Assembly: GCF_042687825.1 (NCBI RefSeq)
Contig: NZ_JBHUQE010000011.1
Span: forward strand, 1-64,000
Source: Sedimentitalea sp042687825
Lineage (GTDB): Bacteria > Pseudomonadota > Alphaproteobacteria > Rhodobacterales > Rhodobacteraceae
Length of the DNA stretch: 64,000 bases
Direction of reading: 5' to 3'
The translations under genes and the position numbers were made by a program. This document shows, piece by piece, positions 1-7,013 of the stretch. The notes beneath the pieces are model-generated. The model was not told the DNA's origin, searched no databases, and was given only the letters and a program-made list of their open reading frames with translations. The stretch's first letter is position 1. Each line of letters opens with the position of its first letter.

Positions 1-796
1 GTCCTTCCACGGATTGGACGCGCCACCGCTGCCATTCTCGGTGTTGAGAAGGTGCAGGGCGGTGTCTTCGAGCGCCGGCGGCACAACCAGGGTCGGCGGC
101 ATAGCTGGACGCGTCCAGCACCGCCTTGCTGCCAAAGCCCGGTTGCCACAGGCCGAACCCGGCATTCACCCGTGCCCGGACGCCATAAACAAACTCGTCA
201 TTCATGAAGACATGCGCATCGCTTGCCGAAGACAGGGACTGGAACCCGCAGCTGTCGCGTTCCCGCCAGATCAGCGGCCGAACCGCACGCGACGTGTCCA
301 GCAGATACCAGGCATCGCCGGCACCGGCCTGAAAGTTGCTGACGGTGATCTCGGCACCTTCGCTGTCCGTTTGCGGATGATCCGCGTCAAAGAAGGTCTG
401 GCCGTCATGACAGGCGGTGGTGAAGCCCGACGCCAACAGGCCAAAGAGCAGCTCTTCGGGATGGTTGCGCGTCAGGTGCCCCATTTCCGGGAAGGCCGGT
501 CCACAGACCCCCGGCTTGTCGTCGCTGATATCGTCGCGCTGCACCGCCACGGTGCTTTCGAACTTGCGGTTGGGGATCGTGAAACCGTGCGCCTTCAGAC
601 TGTGCACGTGGCGCGGCCCGATCCATTCCCGTAGCTGCGGGAATGGCCCCCTCCAGGCATAGGTTTCGTCCCGGCCCGAGCCGGGCACCGTCATCGCGAC
701 CCGTTCACGGTGCGTCGGTGCCGCCAGATAGGCGTCGGAGTATCGGGCCTGGACTCCTTTGAAGACCAGATCAGGGGATTGTTCGCTGATGAGCAT
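1..796 (-). pseudogene. Mu-like prophage major head protein gpT, frameshifted and truncated by window edge
   Basis: Starting at the ATG at 796 (purine-rich site AGGAAAAG just upstream) the minus strand encodes a protein with the gpT signature: MLISEQSPDLVFKGVQ, then RDETYAWRGPFPQLREWIG, RDDISDD, a glutamate/histidine-rich FFDADHPQTD segment and NAGFGLWQPGFGSKA. This is the capsid subunit of Mu-like heads. Near 95-100 the frame breaks: after the codons for SSYAA the reading continues in another frame as TLVVPPALEDTALHLLNTEN, which is the normal later part of gpT. About 20-40 residues normally present between these segments are missing, so the break is an out-of-frame deletion. The 3' end lies left of the window. 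Confidence 0.85.
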
Positions 797-1239
797 CGGC
801 GCTTTTCCTGTCAAACTGTTCACGGACAAAGTAGGAAAAGCGCCGGATGCAATTACACCCACAAGCGGTTGCGGAGCAACTGGCGGTATTGGCGAGGGTG
901 CTGACCGGACGCGCACCATACGCCCGAGACGGATCGTGGCAAAAGCCACAGGGGTCCATGCCCAGTCAGCGTTGCGCGGAGCTGGACTCGAACCAGCATC
1001 AACTGTGCCTTTCGGCAGAGCAACCTTACCCATCGGAATACACCGCGCATCGCAGGGTATCATGGGCCGGGCTGAAAGAAAAATTTGCCGCCCTCCGGCA
1101 CGGTTTCGCGAATTGCCAAGCCGCCCCCGAATTCTTAAAGGGCTTTTAGCCAAATTTTAACGGTACCAGCGATTTTGACGGGGTTGACCCTGCCCAAGGA
1201 TACCAACGGCGCTCAGCGGGCCGCACAGCGGGTCACGCG
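797..1239. other. Non-coding gap inside prophage remnant
   Basis: Between gpT and the gemA terminator no frame on either strand resembles a known phage protein. The only recognisable content is the tRNA-like sequence at 974-1048. The open frames here have the Arg/Ser/Pro-rich composition of chance frames in GC-rich DNA. The stretch probably spans the deletion junction that brought gpT next to the early region. Confidence 0.5.
974..1048 (-). ncRNA. tRNA-like sequence (degenerate or phage-borne)
   Basis: On the minus strand a 75-nt stretch has the outer frame of a tRNA. A 5' strand GCGCGGT can pair with a 3' strand TCCGCGC (six of seven pairs), and a perfect five-pair T-arm GCTGG/CCAGC encloses the typical loop TTCGAGT directly before the acceptor strand. 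A D-loop-like GATGGGTAA is also present. The D-stem pairs poorly, no normal seven-base anticodon loop can be drawn, and no CCA is encoded. It is therefore either a decayed tRNA gene or a tRNA-mimicking element. A tRNA-finder score would decide. Confidence 0.35.
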
Positions 1240-1273
1240 AAAAAGGGCGGCGCATCCCTGCACCGCCCCTTTG
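1240..1273 (-). terminator. Probable rho-independent terminator after gemA
   Basis: Read on the minus strand, an imperfect inverted repeat (AAAGGGGCGGTGCA, loop GGGA, TGCGCCGCCCTTT) ends in a run of five T. It lies 20 bp after the gemA stop codon and closes the surviving prophage early operon. The stem has one bulged base. Confidence 0.6.
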
Positions 1274-1293
1274 CCTTGTCCTGGTCCCGATGA

Positions 1294-1704
1294 TCAGGCC
1301 GCGCGGGCCTTCATGGATTTCAGCGCCGGGATGACCTTGGGCGCGGCCTCCTTGCGCAGAAACCGCAGGCTGGAAATTTTCCAGCTCCGTTCCAGCCATT
1401 TGTTCAGCGCATCCTCGCCGGCATTCCCGCGCGTGTATTCCGGCCAGAGGGCGCGGATCAGCTCGATCTGGCCGATACTGGCCATGCCGGGCCGCATCCC
1501 ATAGCTGCGGCCCTTCGGCGTGGCCGGTTCAAAGCCCAGGTATTCGAAAAACCCCATCAGCGCCGCGAACCCGTCCGCGCCCAGCTCGGTCAGGCTGGCC
1601 ACCCCGCCGATCTGCACCAGGGCGGCGCGATACTGTTCCTCGGTCAGCGGCAGTTTCGACTTGGCGACATAGACCAGCTTCATCTGATTGCGTGTGATCG
1701 TCAT
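1294..1704 (-). CDS. gemA: Mu GemA / gp16-like regulatory protein
   Basis: The 136-residue product matches the GemA/gp16 family of Mu-like phages (DUF1018) in length and layout: an N-terminal helical part with KLPLTEEQYRAAL, a central helix around GADGFAALMGFFEYLGF, and the basic C-terminal part with MRPGMASIGQIELIRALW followed by W-x-R and K-rich ends. In Mu, GemA modulates host gene expression and DNA topology early in the lytic cycle. Its start overlaps the upstream gene's stop by 4 bp, so the two are probably translationally coupled, and a terminator follows at 1240-1273. The frame is intact although the prophage is dead. Confidence 0.8.
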   Translation of the reverse strand: MTITRNQMKLVYVAKSKLPLTEEQYRAALVQIGGVASLTELGADGFAALMGFFEYLGFEPATPKGRSYGMRPGMASIGQIELIRALWPEYTRGNAGEDALNKWLERSWKISSLRFLRKEAAPKVIPALKSMKARAA

Positions 1705-1970
1705 GCCTTCGGTCCCTTCATGTCCATCCCATCCTCGATTTGATCGAGTATCGTCCGCATGAACATGACCGCATCTTCGGCCTGCCCGTCGGCGAGGTTT
1801 TCCAGGGCCATTGAAGCGAGGAAGGCGGCGGATATGGCCTCTCGCTTGTCCAGGCGATCAACGGAAAAGGCTTCCATCAACTGGGCCGCGTGATACAGGG
1901 CCTGCTGCATTTCCTCGATCCGGTCCCGCTGATCGGTGCAGGCGATCCGGCCATGCGTTCCCATGCGCAT
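1701..1970 (-). CDS. Small prophage protein, unknown function
   Basis: An 89-residue, mostly helical, acidic protein with no recognised family. I chose the ATG at 1970 because a strong GGGAGGAG site sits 5 nt upstream and because residues before it in the longer frame look like out-of-frame translation. It begins inside the upstream 109-residue gene (94 bp overlap) and overlaps gemA by 4 bp. Alternatively the two overlapping frames are one ancestral gene split by a frameshift near 1955; both have helical character up to that point. Confidence 0.55.
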   Translation of the reverse strand: MRMGTHGRIACTDQRDRIEEMQQALYHAAQLMEAFSVDRLDKREAISAAFLASMALENLADGQAEDAVMFMRTILDQIEDGMDMKGPKA

Positions 1971-2206
1971 TGCATCTCCTCCCGCTTCATCAACTCGGAA
2001 AGACGGTCTGACATCCTGTCCGCCGCTTCGTGGCTGCACAAGGAAACAGAGAGCAGTTCCAGCACGCAGGACAGGTCACTCGTAACCACCTCCTCTGCCG
2101 CGCGGGCCAGATACCGGACCGCCCCGCCCCCCGGCGTCAGCACCAGGGACGCGTCCACCGCCTGTTCGTGCAGCTCTGCCAGATCATCCCGCGATACCAG
2201 GATCAA
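1877..2206 (-). CDS. Small prophage protein, unknown function
   Basis: A 109-residue frame starting MILVSRDDLAELHEQAVDAS, helical for its first 85 residues and then Pro/Arg/Ser-rich from about residue 90, where the next gene's frame takes over. It overlaps the upstream 102-residue gene by 4 bp, a typical phage operon arrangement. No family recognised. The low-complexity tail suggests either a genuine overlap or a frameshift joining it to the following 89-residue frame. Confidence 0.45.
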   Translation of the reverse strand: MILVSRDDLAELHEQAVDASLVLTPGGGAVRYLARAAEEVVTSDLSCVLELLSVSLCSHEAADRMSDRLSELMKREEMQCAWERMAGSPAPISGTGSRKCSRPCITRPS

Positions 2207-2511
2207 TGCAGCCTCCCTTTCTGTCCTTCGGGATCGGAAATCGTGGCAGCCTCCGAGAGCGGCCGCAGAGCAATGCGAACCATTTCCGCACGCCCGGCGT
2301 CGTTCCTTAAACCTTTCACAAGTTCGGCCAATTCCCGGCCATCATCGGGCTTTGCCTGGGCCTTCGAAAGCAGCTTCTCGATCTCCAGGGCGTCGTTGTA
2401 TGCGACGGTCGGAAATTCTCCCGCCCGTGCGAACCATTCCCGCGTGGTCTCGATGTCCGGCGCCTTCATGGTGACAGTCACATTCACGTCACGATCATCC
2501 GATTCAAACAC
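2203..2511 (-). CDS. Small prophage early protein, unknown function
   Basis: A 102-residue protein starting from a GTG at 2511, overlapping the end of the MuB remnant. The N-terminus has an alternating pattern (DVNVTVTMKAP) suggesting a beta strand, followed by helices. It sits where Mu-like phages of Rhodobacterales carry small genes between the transposition genes and GemA. No domain recognised and no function can be assigned. Confidence 0.5.
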   Translation of the reverse strand: MFESDDRDVNVTVTMKAPDIETTREWFARAGEFPTVAYNDALEIEKLLSKAQAKPDDGRELAELVKGLRNDAGRAEMVRIALRPLSEAATISDPEGQKGRLH

Positions 2512-2836
2512 CGCCTATCATGCTGATTGCGTCCTGAATGTCGGCCGCTGATGGCTTCGTGTCCCTGGCAAGTTCTTCGGCTTCGCGGTAAACCTTTGCC
2601 ATCGACCGGATGTTGCCCTGATCGCATCCGAATTTCGCCAGGACCTTGGCGCCTTTGTCTTTCAGGCGTTCGCCGATTTGCGTCATGCAATAGGTCTTGC
2701 CGATACCTACGGCACCGCGCGCAATGCCCGGACCGGCGGTTCCTGCTATGCGCCTGATCATCCAGCATGTCGGCTGTAGACCGATGTTTCTATCGTTGGC
2801 AATGTTTCCGTCCTGCTGCTGTTCTCCTGTCAGCAA
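2504..2836 (-). pseudogene. Internally deleted Mu B transposition ATPase
   Basis: The frame holds a Walker A loop (RGAVGIGKTY, about residues 40-50 from the first possible start) followed within about 20 residues by a segment typical of the C-terminal helical part of MuB-like AAA ATPases (QGNIRSMAKVYREAEELA, then SAADIQDAISMI). MuB family proteins are about 230-310 residues long; here the Walker B, sensor and most of the ATPase core are missing while the reading frame is kept. MuB normally delivers target DNA to the MuA transposase. No convincing start codon or ribosome-binding site is visible. Confidence 0.6.
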
Positions 2837-2864
2837 CGGGTGGCATTCTGAAAGGTCGGCGGTC

Positions 2865-3156
2865 CTAAGCGCCGGCCTTTCGTTCTTTCTGGGCGGCCAG
2901 CTGCCGGTCCCAAAGATCCTTTACGATGGCTGCACGGTCCGGGTCGGTGGTCCGACCGGCTTTCAACGGGTCTGAAAACTGCGGCTGCGCCACGTTGGCG
3001 GGAGGCGGATCGTCCAGGCCAGCCAGCGGTAAACCTTCATTCAGATCGGCGTGGAACCCGGTCAGATCCATGTCATGCGCGGCGCCGATTTCACGTGTCA
3101 TCTTTCGAAGCCGTGCCCTTTCCGCCTGAGACCCGGCGCCGGACCATTTGGCCGCT
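2865..3156 (-). pseudogene. Probable C-terminal remnant of Mu A transposase
   Basis: About 95 codons read openly from the edge of the MarR gene to a stop at 2865, with a charged coiled start (SQAERARLRKMTREIGAAHD), a Pro-rich middle and a basic helical end (DLWDRQLAAQKERKAGA). It has no good start and sits just upstream of MuB, where the transposase tail is expected. The identification rests mainly on position; sequence similarity to MuA domain III could not be confirmed by eye. The catalytic core is absent. Confidence 0.4.
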
Positions 3157-3699
3157 CTAAGCCGGTATCTGTTCGTGGCAGATCAATTCGGCCTCGGCGG
3201 GCTCCAACGCAACCGACATGAGCGCGCAATAGGCGCCACCCGCTTGCGTGCGATGATATTTACAGGTCTTGCACAGGCCAAAACTGCGCCCGTCGTTCCG
3301 ATCCAGACATCCTTTCAGAAGCCCGAACAGGCTGCTTTCGAGCCTGCCGCGCTCTTGTGGGTCCAGGGCCGCGATCGCACCCTGCAGCACGCCGGCCCGC
3401 GCGGCAATCGCGGTGCCGGACGCCGTCAGATGATACGAGATCGAACGCCGGTCGATCTCGGATCGCAGTTCCCGGATATGCCCCTTACGCTCCAGTGCCT
3501 TGAGCGTTTGCGACATGGTTCCCCGGGTCGTGCCGAAATAGTCGGCCACTTGCGACGGGGCACGGGAAAACCGGTTCGCGCGCGACAGATAGTCCAGCGC
3601 CGCCAACTGCGTGGGATTCAGATCGTCGATCCGGGTCTGGGCGGCATCCAGGCGGGCAAGGCGGTTGATCAGGGCGCGTATTCGGACGGTCTGGGACAT
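3157..3699 (-). CDS. MarR-family regulator with four-cysteine C-terminal motif
   Basis: The 180-residue protein (ATG at 3699; a longer frame would need TTG) has the MarR winged helix: LNPTQLAALDYLSRA, the recognition region TTRGTMSQTLKALERKGHI and the wing RSEIDRRSISYHLT. Its C-terminus adds CKTC, then a Cys about 12 residues on and another about 16 later (CHEQ), a spacing that suggests a bound metal or Fe-S cluster rather than the usual ligand pocket. It is divergent from the secreted-protein gene at 3790, and the 90-bp gap holds palindromes likely to be its operators, so it probably regulates itself and that gene. Its stop abuts the prophage remnant. Confidence 0.85.
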   Translation of the reverse strand: MSQTVRIRALINRLARLDAAQTRIDDLNPTQLAALDYLSRANRFSRAPSQVADYFGTTRGTMSQTLKALERKGHIRELRSEIDRRSISYHLTASGTAIAARAGVLQGAIAALDPQERGRLESSLFGLLKGCLDRNDGRSFGLCKTCKYHRTQAGGAYCALMSVALEPAEAELICHEQIPA

Positions 3700-3709
3700 G
3701 GTCAACTTA

Positions 3710-3750
3710 TAGCGAGTCGAAATTATTATTGCAATAATAGCGAGTCGCTA
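3710..3750. promoter_or_regulatory. Overlapping palindromes in MarR/secreted-protein divergent promoter
   Basis: Two perfect inverted repeats lie side by side: TATTATTG/CAATAATA at 3724-3739 and TAGCGA-G-TCGCTA at 3738-3750. The ten bases TAGCGAGTCG also occur as a direct repeat at 3710-3719. The AT-rich stretch stands out from its surroundings. MarR dimers bind 16-20 bp palindromes, so the adjacent regulator is the natural candidate to bind here. Confidence 0.6.
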
Positions 3751-3789
3751 CTAAAAGTCGGTCACCGAAACTCAAAAACGGAGACCGAC

Positions 3790-4539
3790 ATGTTCAGATT
3801 TCTTGCATCCTGCACCGCGGCCGCTTTGGCCGCCTCGACCGCCTTGGCCGGCGGCTCCCATGCCATTCATCAGGAAGGCGCGGTGCATTCGAAACCCGAT
3901 ACCGCGCAAATTGCGGCCTTTGACATACTGGCCGCTCATGCCCACCGTGACGGGCGTCTGGTGAAATTTCACATGACGACGAACGGGTCGGCGGGAACGG
4001 TCTCGCCGGACCCGGTCGGTGCCCTGGGCGGCGCGCCTGTGCTGTCCTATGTCTGGCCGGTCTCGCTGGACCCGTCCGTGGTCGGGTTTCAGGGGGGCAC
4101 CGGCATACTTGCCCTGGCCGCGACCAGCCATCCCGATTTTGACGACACGCCGTTGTTCGATGAAAACAGGGACGGCGATCCGGCCAACGATGGCGGGGAC
4201 TGGCACAGCCACTGGGTCGTGCTGACACCGACCGAGGCCTGTGGCGCTGGCGCGCTGGGCGTGCGCGATATCCCCTCCGGCGAGACCCCGGCCATGCCGG
4301 CCACCTGGCCAGGCCTGCCGATCTATATCGACAGTCCGGGTTATACACCGCTGTTTGACGGTCCCGAGATCGCGGTCACGGTGCCGCTTGTCCAGCCTGA
4401 AACCGGAATGGACGCCGCCTATGACGGGGTGACCGCGGCCCTCAGGGTCAACGCCGATATCCATGCACCCCTGCTCTGCGTGACCGATGTGTTTGACATC
4501 GCATCGGGAGATCTGTCGCTGCCGGGCCGGATCGACTGA
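3790..4539 (+). CDS. Secreted protein of unknown function
   Basis: The 249-residue product starts with a clear signal peptide (MFRFLASC, hydrophobic Ala/Leu stretch, cleavage likely near ALAGG-SHA at residue 19-22). The mature part is acidic, has few charged clusters, an HSHWVVL segment near the middle and only three or four cysteines; it looks like a compact periplasmic beta-rich protein. I do not recognise the family beyond hypothetical secreted proteins in alphaproteobacteria. The true start is the ATG at 3790, because the upstream in-frame sequence is antisense to the MarR gene. Divergent orientation and shared palindromes suggest MarR control. Confidence 0.75.
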   Translation: MFRFLASCTAAALAASTALAGGSHAIHQEGAVHSKPDTAQIAAFDILAAHAHRDGRLVKFHMTTNGSAGTVSPDPVGALGGAPVLSYVWPVSLDPSVVGFQGGTGILALAATSHPDFDDTPLFDENRDGDPANDGGDWHSHWVVLTPTEACGAGALGVRDIPSGETPAMPATWPGLPIYIDSPGYTPLFDGPEIAVTVPLVQPETGMDAAYDGVTAALRVNADIHAPLLCVTDVFDIASGDLSLPGRID

Positions 4540-4659
4540 AGCCCGCGATGCATCCTTGGGTGGCCCGAACGCCGGGCCGCCTGGGCATGGTCGAACCGGA
4601 AAAAACCGCCCCTTGTGGCCCGGTCTGCCCGATCGTGGTCTGAATTCGGTGTAAGCGTG

Positions 4660-4683
4660 GGCTTATCTGCGCATGCATAAGCC
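4660..4683. promoter_or_regulatory. Inverted repeat upstream of PepSY operon
   Basis: GGCTTAT and ATAAGCC are separated by 10 bp in the intergenic region, about 97 bp before the PepSY start codon. A two-half-site element of this size fits a dimeric regulator, possibly the LuxR-type protein encoded third in the operon. There is no T-run, so it is not an obvious terminator for the preceding gene. Confidence 0.4.
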
Positions 4684-4780
4684 GCCCGGCAATGGCGGGC
4701 GCCTTCCGCAAGGCCCAAGTCCGTGGGCAGCGACAACAGGCGTTGCCGCTGGTGTCACAACAACGAAAGCCGAGGATAAC

Positions 4781-5032
4781 ATGCGTAAGATCGCCCTGAT
4801 GACCCTGATCGCCCTGGCCGCGCCCGTGCTTGCAGAAGAACTGAGCAAGGACACGGTGCTGGGAACCACGATGGACGAGGTCAAGACCAGCCTGACCGAG
4901 ATGGGCTATGAGGTTCGCAAGATCGAGACGGAAGACGGCAAGCTTGAAGTCTATTTTGTCAAGGAAAACAAGATCGGCAAAGCCTATGTGAACCGCACCA
5001 CTGGCCAGATCACCAAGCTGGAAATCAAGTGA
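4781..5032 (+). CDS. PepSY-domain periplasmic protein
   Basis: An 83-residue protein with a short signal peptide (MRKIALMTLIALAAPVLA) followed by one complete PepSY fold: helix GTTMDEVKTSLTEMGYEV, strands KIETEDGKLEVYFV, and AYVNRTTGQITKLEI at the end. PepSY proteins of this size (PF13670-type) sit in the periplasm and are often co-encoded with cytochrome b561 proteins and a signal-transduction module. Here the b561 gene follows 7 bp later and a membrane regulator overlaps that one. The role is probably sensing or a redox accessory function; the sequence does not say which. Confidence 0.85.
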   Translation: MRKIALMTLIALAAPVLAEELSKDTVLGTTMDEVKTSLTEMGYEVRKIETEDGKLEVYFVKENKIGKAYVNRTTGQITKLEIK

Positions 5033-5039
5033 GCCGGAC

Positions 5040-5615
5040 ATGTCCCTTCCTTCAGATCACCACGGCGGGCACGCAAGCGCCCGCGACATCACCGTATGGG
5101 ATCCGCTGGTGCGGCTGATCCATTGGTCGCTGGCGCTGGCCATTCTGCTGAATGCAACCGTCGTTGACGAGGAAAGCCAGCTGCACGAATGGATCGGCTT
5201 TGTAGCCCTCGGGCTGGTGGGGCTGCGTCTGGTGTGGGCGCTGATCGGACCAGCCCACGCCCGGTTTTCGGCCTTTCCGCCCAGCTCCGCGCGGGCGATC
5301 CGCCATGTCGGCGCGGTTTTGCGCGGTGACCGCACCGTTCATTTGTCGCACAACCCGTTGGGCGCATTGATGGTCTATAATCTCTGGCTGACGGTCATCG
5401 CTCTTGGCGTCACCGGGTATTTGATGACCACGGTCCGGTTTTTCGGCAACGACTGGCTCGAAGAGCTGCACGAACTGGCCTATGGCTGGCTGGTCCTCTC
5501 GGTGGCCCTGCATGTCGCGGGCGTGATGCTCGATGCCCGGCGCTCTGGTGTCAATCTGCTGCGTGCCATGATATCTGGACGCAAGCGCATCCCGACCGGA
5601 GCCAGGGTGGAATGA
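5040..5615 (+). CDS. Cytochrome b561-type membrane protein
   Basis: A 191-residue integral membrane protein with four predicted helices (about residues 24-42, 50-70, 106-126 and 148-166). It begins with the b561-like signature VWDPLVRLIHWSLAL, with His28 in helix 1, His49 at the start of helix 2 and His144/His158 around helix 4 as candidate haem ligands. Such diheme proteins pass electrons between quinol and periplasmic acceptors. It overlaps the next gene by 4 bp (ATGA). No dedicated c-type cytochrome or hydrogenase is adjacent; the PepSY protein just upstream is the likely partner. Confidence 0.85.
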   Translation: MSLPSDHHGGHASARDITVWDPLVRLIHWSLALAILLNATVVDEESQLHEWIGFVALGLVGLRLVWALIGPAHARFSAFPPSSARAIRHVGAVLRGDRTVHLSHNPLGALMVYNLWLTVIALGVTGYLMTTVRFFGNDWLEELHELAYGWLVLSVALHVAGVMLDARRSGVNLLRAMISGRKRIPTGARVE

Positions 5616-6187
5616 AACGACCGAAATGGCCTGCACCAGCCAAGGAAAGACGCGCCACGACGCTGGCCGGCGTGATCATATTGCAGGCTCTTTGCGCGAT
5701 CTTCTTCATAGGCGACGTGATCACCGATTTCCGGGGCCGGGGTCACGCCGAGGGCCTGCATATTGCGCTCGAGGCTGTGGCGGCGCTGGCCCTGATCGGC
5801 GGTGTCCTGTTCCTGATGATCGAACTGCGCCGGTTGCTGACCCGAATGGGCGACATGGATACCGGGCTGATGGTCGCGCGCGGGCAAATGGCCGAAGTGA
5901 TGGATGATTTCTTCGATGACTGGCATTTGACCCGGGCCGAGCGTGACGTCGCCGTCATGATCCTCAAGGGGCTGGACAACGAGGCGATCGCCCGCGTGCG
6001 CCACACCGCGCCGGGCACCGTGCGGGCCCAGACCGCCAGCATCTATGCCAAATCCGACTGCCATGGCCGCGCGCAATTCGTCAGCCTGTTCATGGAGGAA
6101 CTGATGTCGGGTGCGCTGGGCTCCGGGGCGTCTGACGGGGTGCCGCGTGGCCTGGCTGACACGGCTCCGGCAGACCGGCCGCAGTAA
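5612..6187 (+). CDS. Membrane-anchored LuxR-type transcriptional regulator
   Basis: The 191-residue protein has two N-terminal transmembrane helices (about residues 17-37 and 50-72), a linker and a LuxR/GerE-type helix-turn-helix at about residues 104-165 (LTRAERDVAVMILKGLDNEAIA, then PGTVRAQTASIYAKS). The last 25 residues are flexible. It has no receiver domain, so a signal would have to come through the membrane part, plausibly from the redox state of the b561 protein with which it is translationally coupled. It could control its own operon through the repeat at 4660-4683 (inference). Confidence 0.8.
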   Translation: MKRPKWPAPAKERRATTLAGVIILQALCAIFFIGDVITDFRGRGHAEGLHIALEAVAALALIGGVLFLMIELRRLLTRMGDMDTGLMVARGQMAEVMDDFFDDWHLTRAERDVAVMILKGLDNEAIARVRHTAPGTVRAQTASIYAKSDCHGRAQFVSLFMEELMSGALGSGASDGVPRGLADTAPADRPQ

Positions 6188-6322
6188 GGCTTTGAATTGC
6201 CCGGTCGTCCAGCGACTGCCGGCAAGATGCGACTGGCGGCCGGATTGACCCGTTGCCGTCGCCGATGCAGGTGTCATTGCAGACCAGTGCAGGCGCGGTT
6301 GCGTTGCGCCAGGCAGGTCAGG

Positions 6323-6874
6323 TCAGGGCAGGGCGGCGCGCAGGGCCGTCATCGCCTCACCCGGCGTGTCGGCCCAGGTGAGCATCTCGGCCAGCGAGGC
6401 ATCGGCAAAGCCCTGTTCGATCACATGCGCGATCAGCGCGCGCAATGGAGTCCAGTAGCCGCCGCTGTTCAGCACCAGGATCGGCTTGTCATGCAGGCCC
6501 AGCTGCCGCCAGGTCAGCGCCTCGAACAGTTCGTCCAGTGACCCGGCTCCGCCGGGCAGGACCACCACGGCATCGGCATTCATGATCATGACCTTCTTGC
6601 GCTCGTGCATGGTTTCCGTGACCACATAGCGGGTCAGGTCCGTCTTGCCGACTTCGCGGTCCACCAGATGCTGCGGAATCACGCCAAAAGTGTCGCCCCC
6701 GGCACCTTGCGCGGCGCGCGCGGTTTCGCCCATCAACCCGACATCGCCGGCGCCATAGACCAGCCGCCAGCCCTGCCGGGCAATCTCCCATCCCAACGCG
6801 CGGGCGTCCTCGGCATAGACAGGCTTTGTCCCGGTGCGCGACCCGCAATAGACGCAGATGGATGTGACGGTCAT
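6323..6874 (-). CDS. LOG-family nucleoside 5'-monophosphate phosphoribohydrolase
   Basis: A 183-residue Rossmann-like protein with the family motifs CVYCGSRTG near the N-terminus, VYGAGDVGLMG, HERKKVM and PGGAGSLDE (canonical PGGxGTxxE). LOG enzymes cleave cytokinin-type or other nucleoside monophosphates to base and ribose 5-phosphate; in bacteria many act as general nucleotide phosphoribohydrolases. The start at 6874 is backed by an AGAAAGGA site; the long frame upstream is antisense to the LysM gene. It is monocistronic and divergent from that gene. Confidence 0.9.
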   Translation of the reverse strand: MTVTSICVYCGSRTGTKPVYAEDARALGWEIARQGWRLVYGAGDVGLMGETARAAQGAGGDTFGVIPQHLVDREVGKTDLTRYVVTETMHERKKVMIMNADAVVVLPGGAGSLDELFEALTWRQLGLHDKPILVLNSGGYWTPLRALIAHVIEQGFADASLAEMLTWADTPGEAMTALRAALP

Positions 6875-7013
6875 GGGCGGTCCTTTCTGCTGGAACTGGC
6901 GGGGCTTGGGGGCGGAAGCCGGACGCTTGCTTTGACCCGTGATAGCGGCATTGCTAGGCTGGCTCAACCGTGCGGGCGGGCAGATCGATGCCGACCCGCA
7001 CCCGGAGGTGGCG

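Larger units (their letters stand above)
1..3156 (-). mobile_element. Collapsed Mu-like prophage remnant
   Basis: All recognisable phage pieces lie on the minus strand in Mu order: MuA-like tail (3156-2865), internally deleted MuB (2836-2504), three small early genes, GemA (1704-1294), then the major head protein gpT (796 to beyond the left edge). In Mu, dozens of genes (middle and lysis genes, terminase, portal, gpF, protease/scaffold) lie between GemA and gpT; here only about 500 bp separates them, so a large internal deletion is inferred. The right edge abuts the stop codon of a host MarR gene at 3157, and the MuA-like frame reads into that gene. I see no Mu ends or repressor. The element cannot be functional. 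Confidence 0.8.

Noticed and set aside
974..1048. Calling a functional tRNA with a named isotype
   Set aside because: The anticodon and D stems do not form; only the T-arm and acceptor are convincing.
6939..7013. Upstream GTG start for the LysM gene
   Set aside because: No ribosome-binding site, and the extra residues are not needed for the membrane anchor; the ATG at 7014 follows GGAGG.
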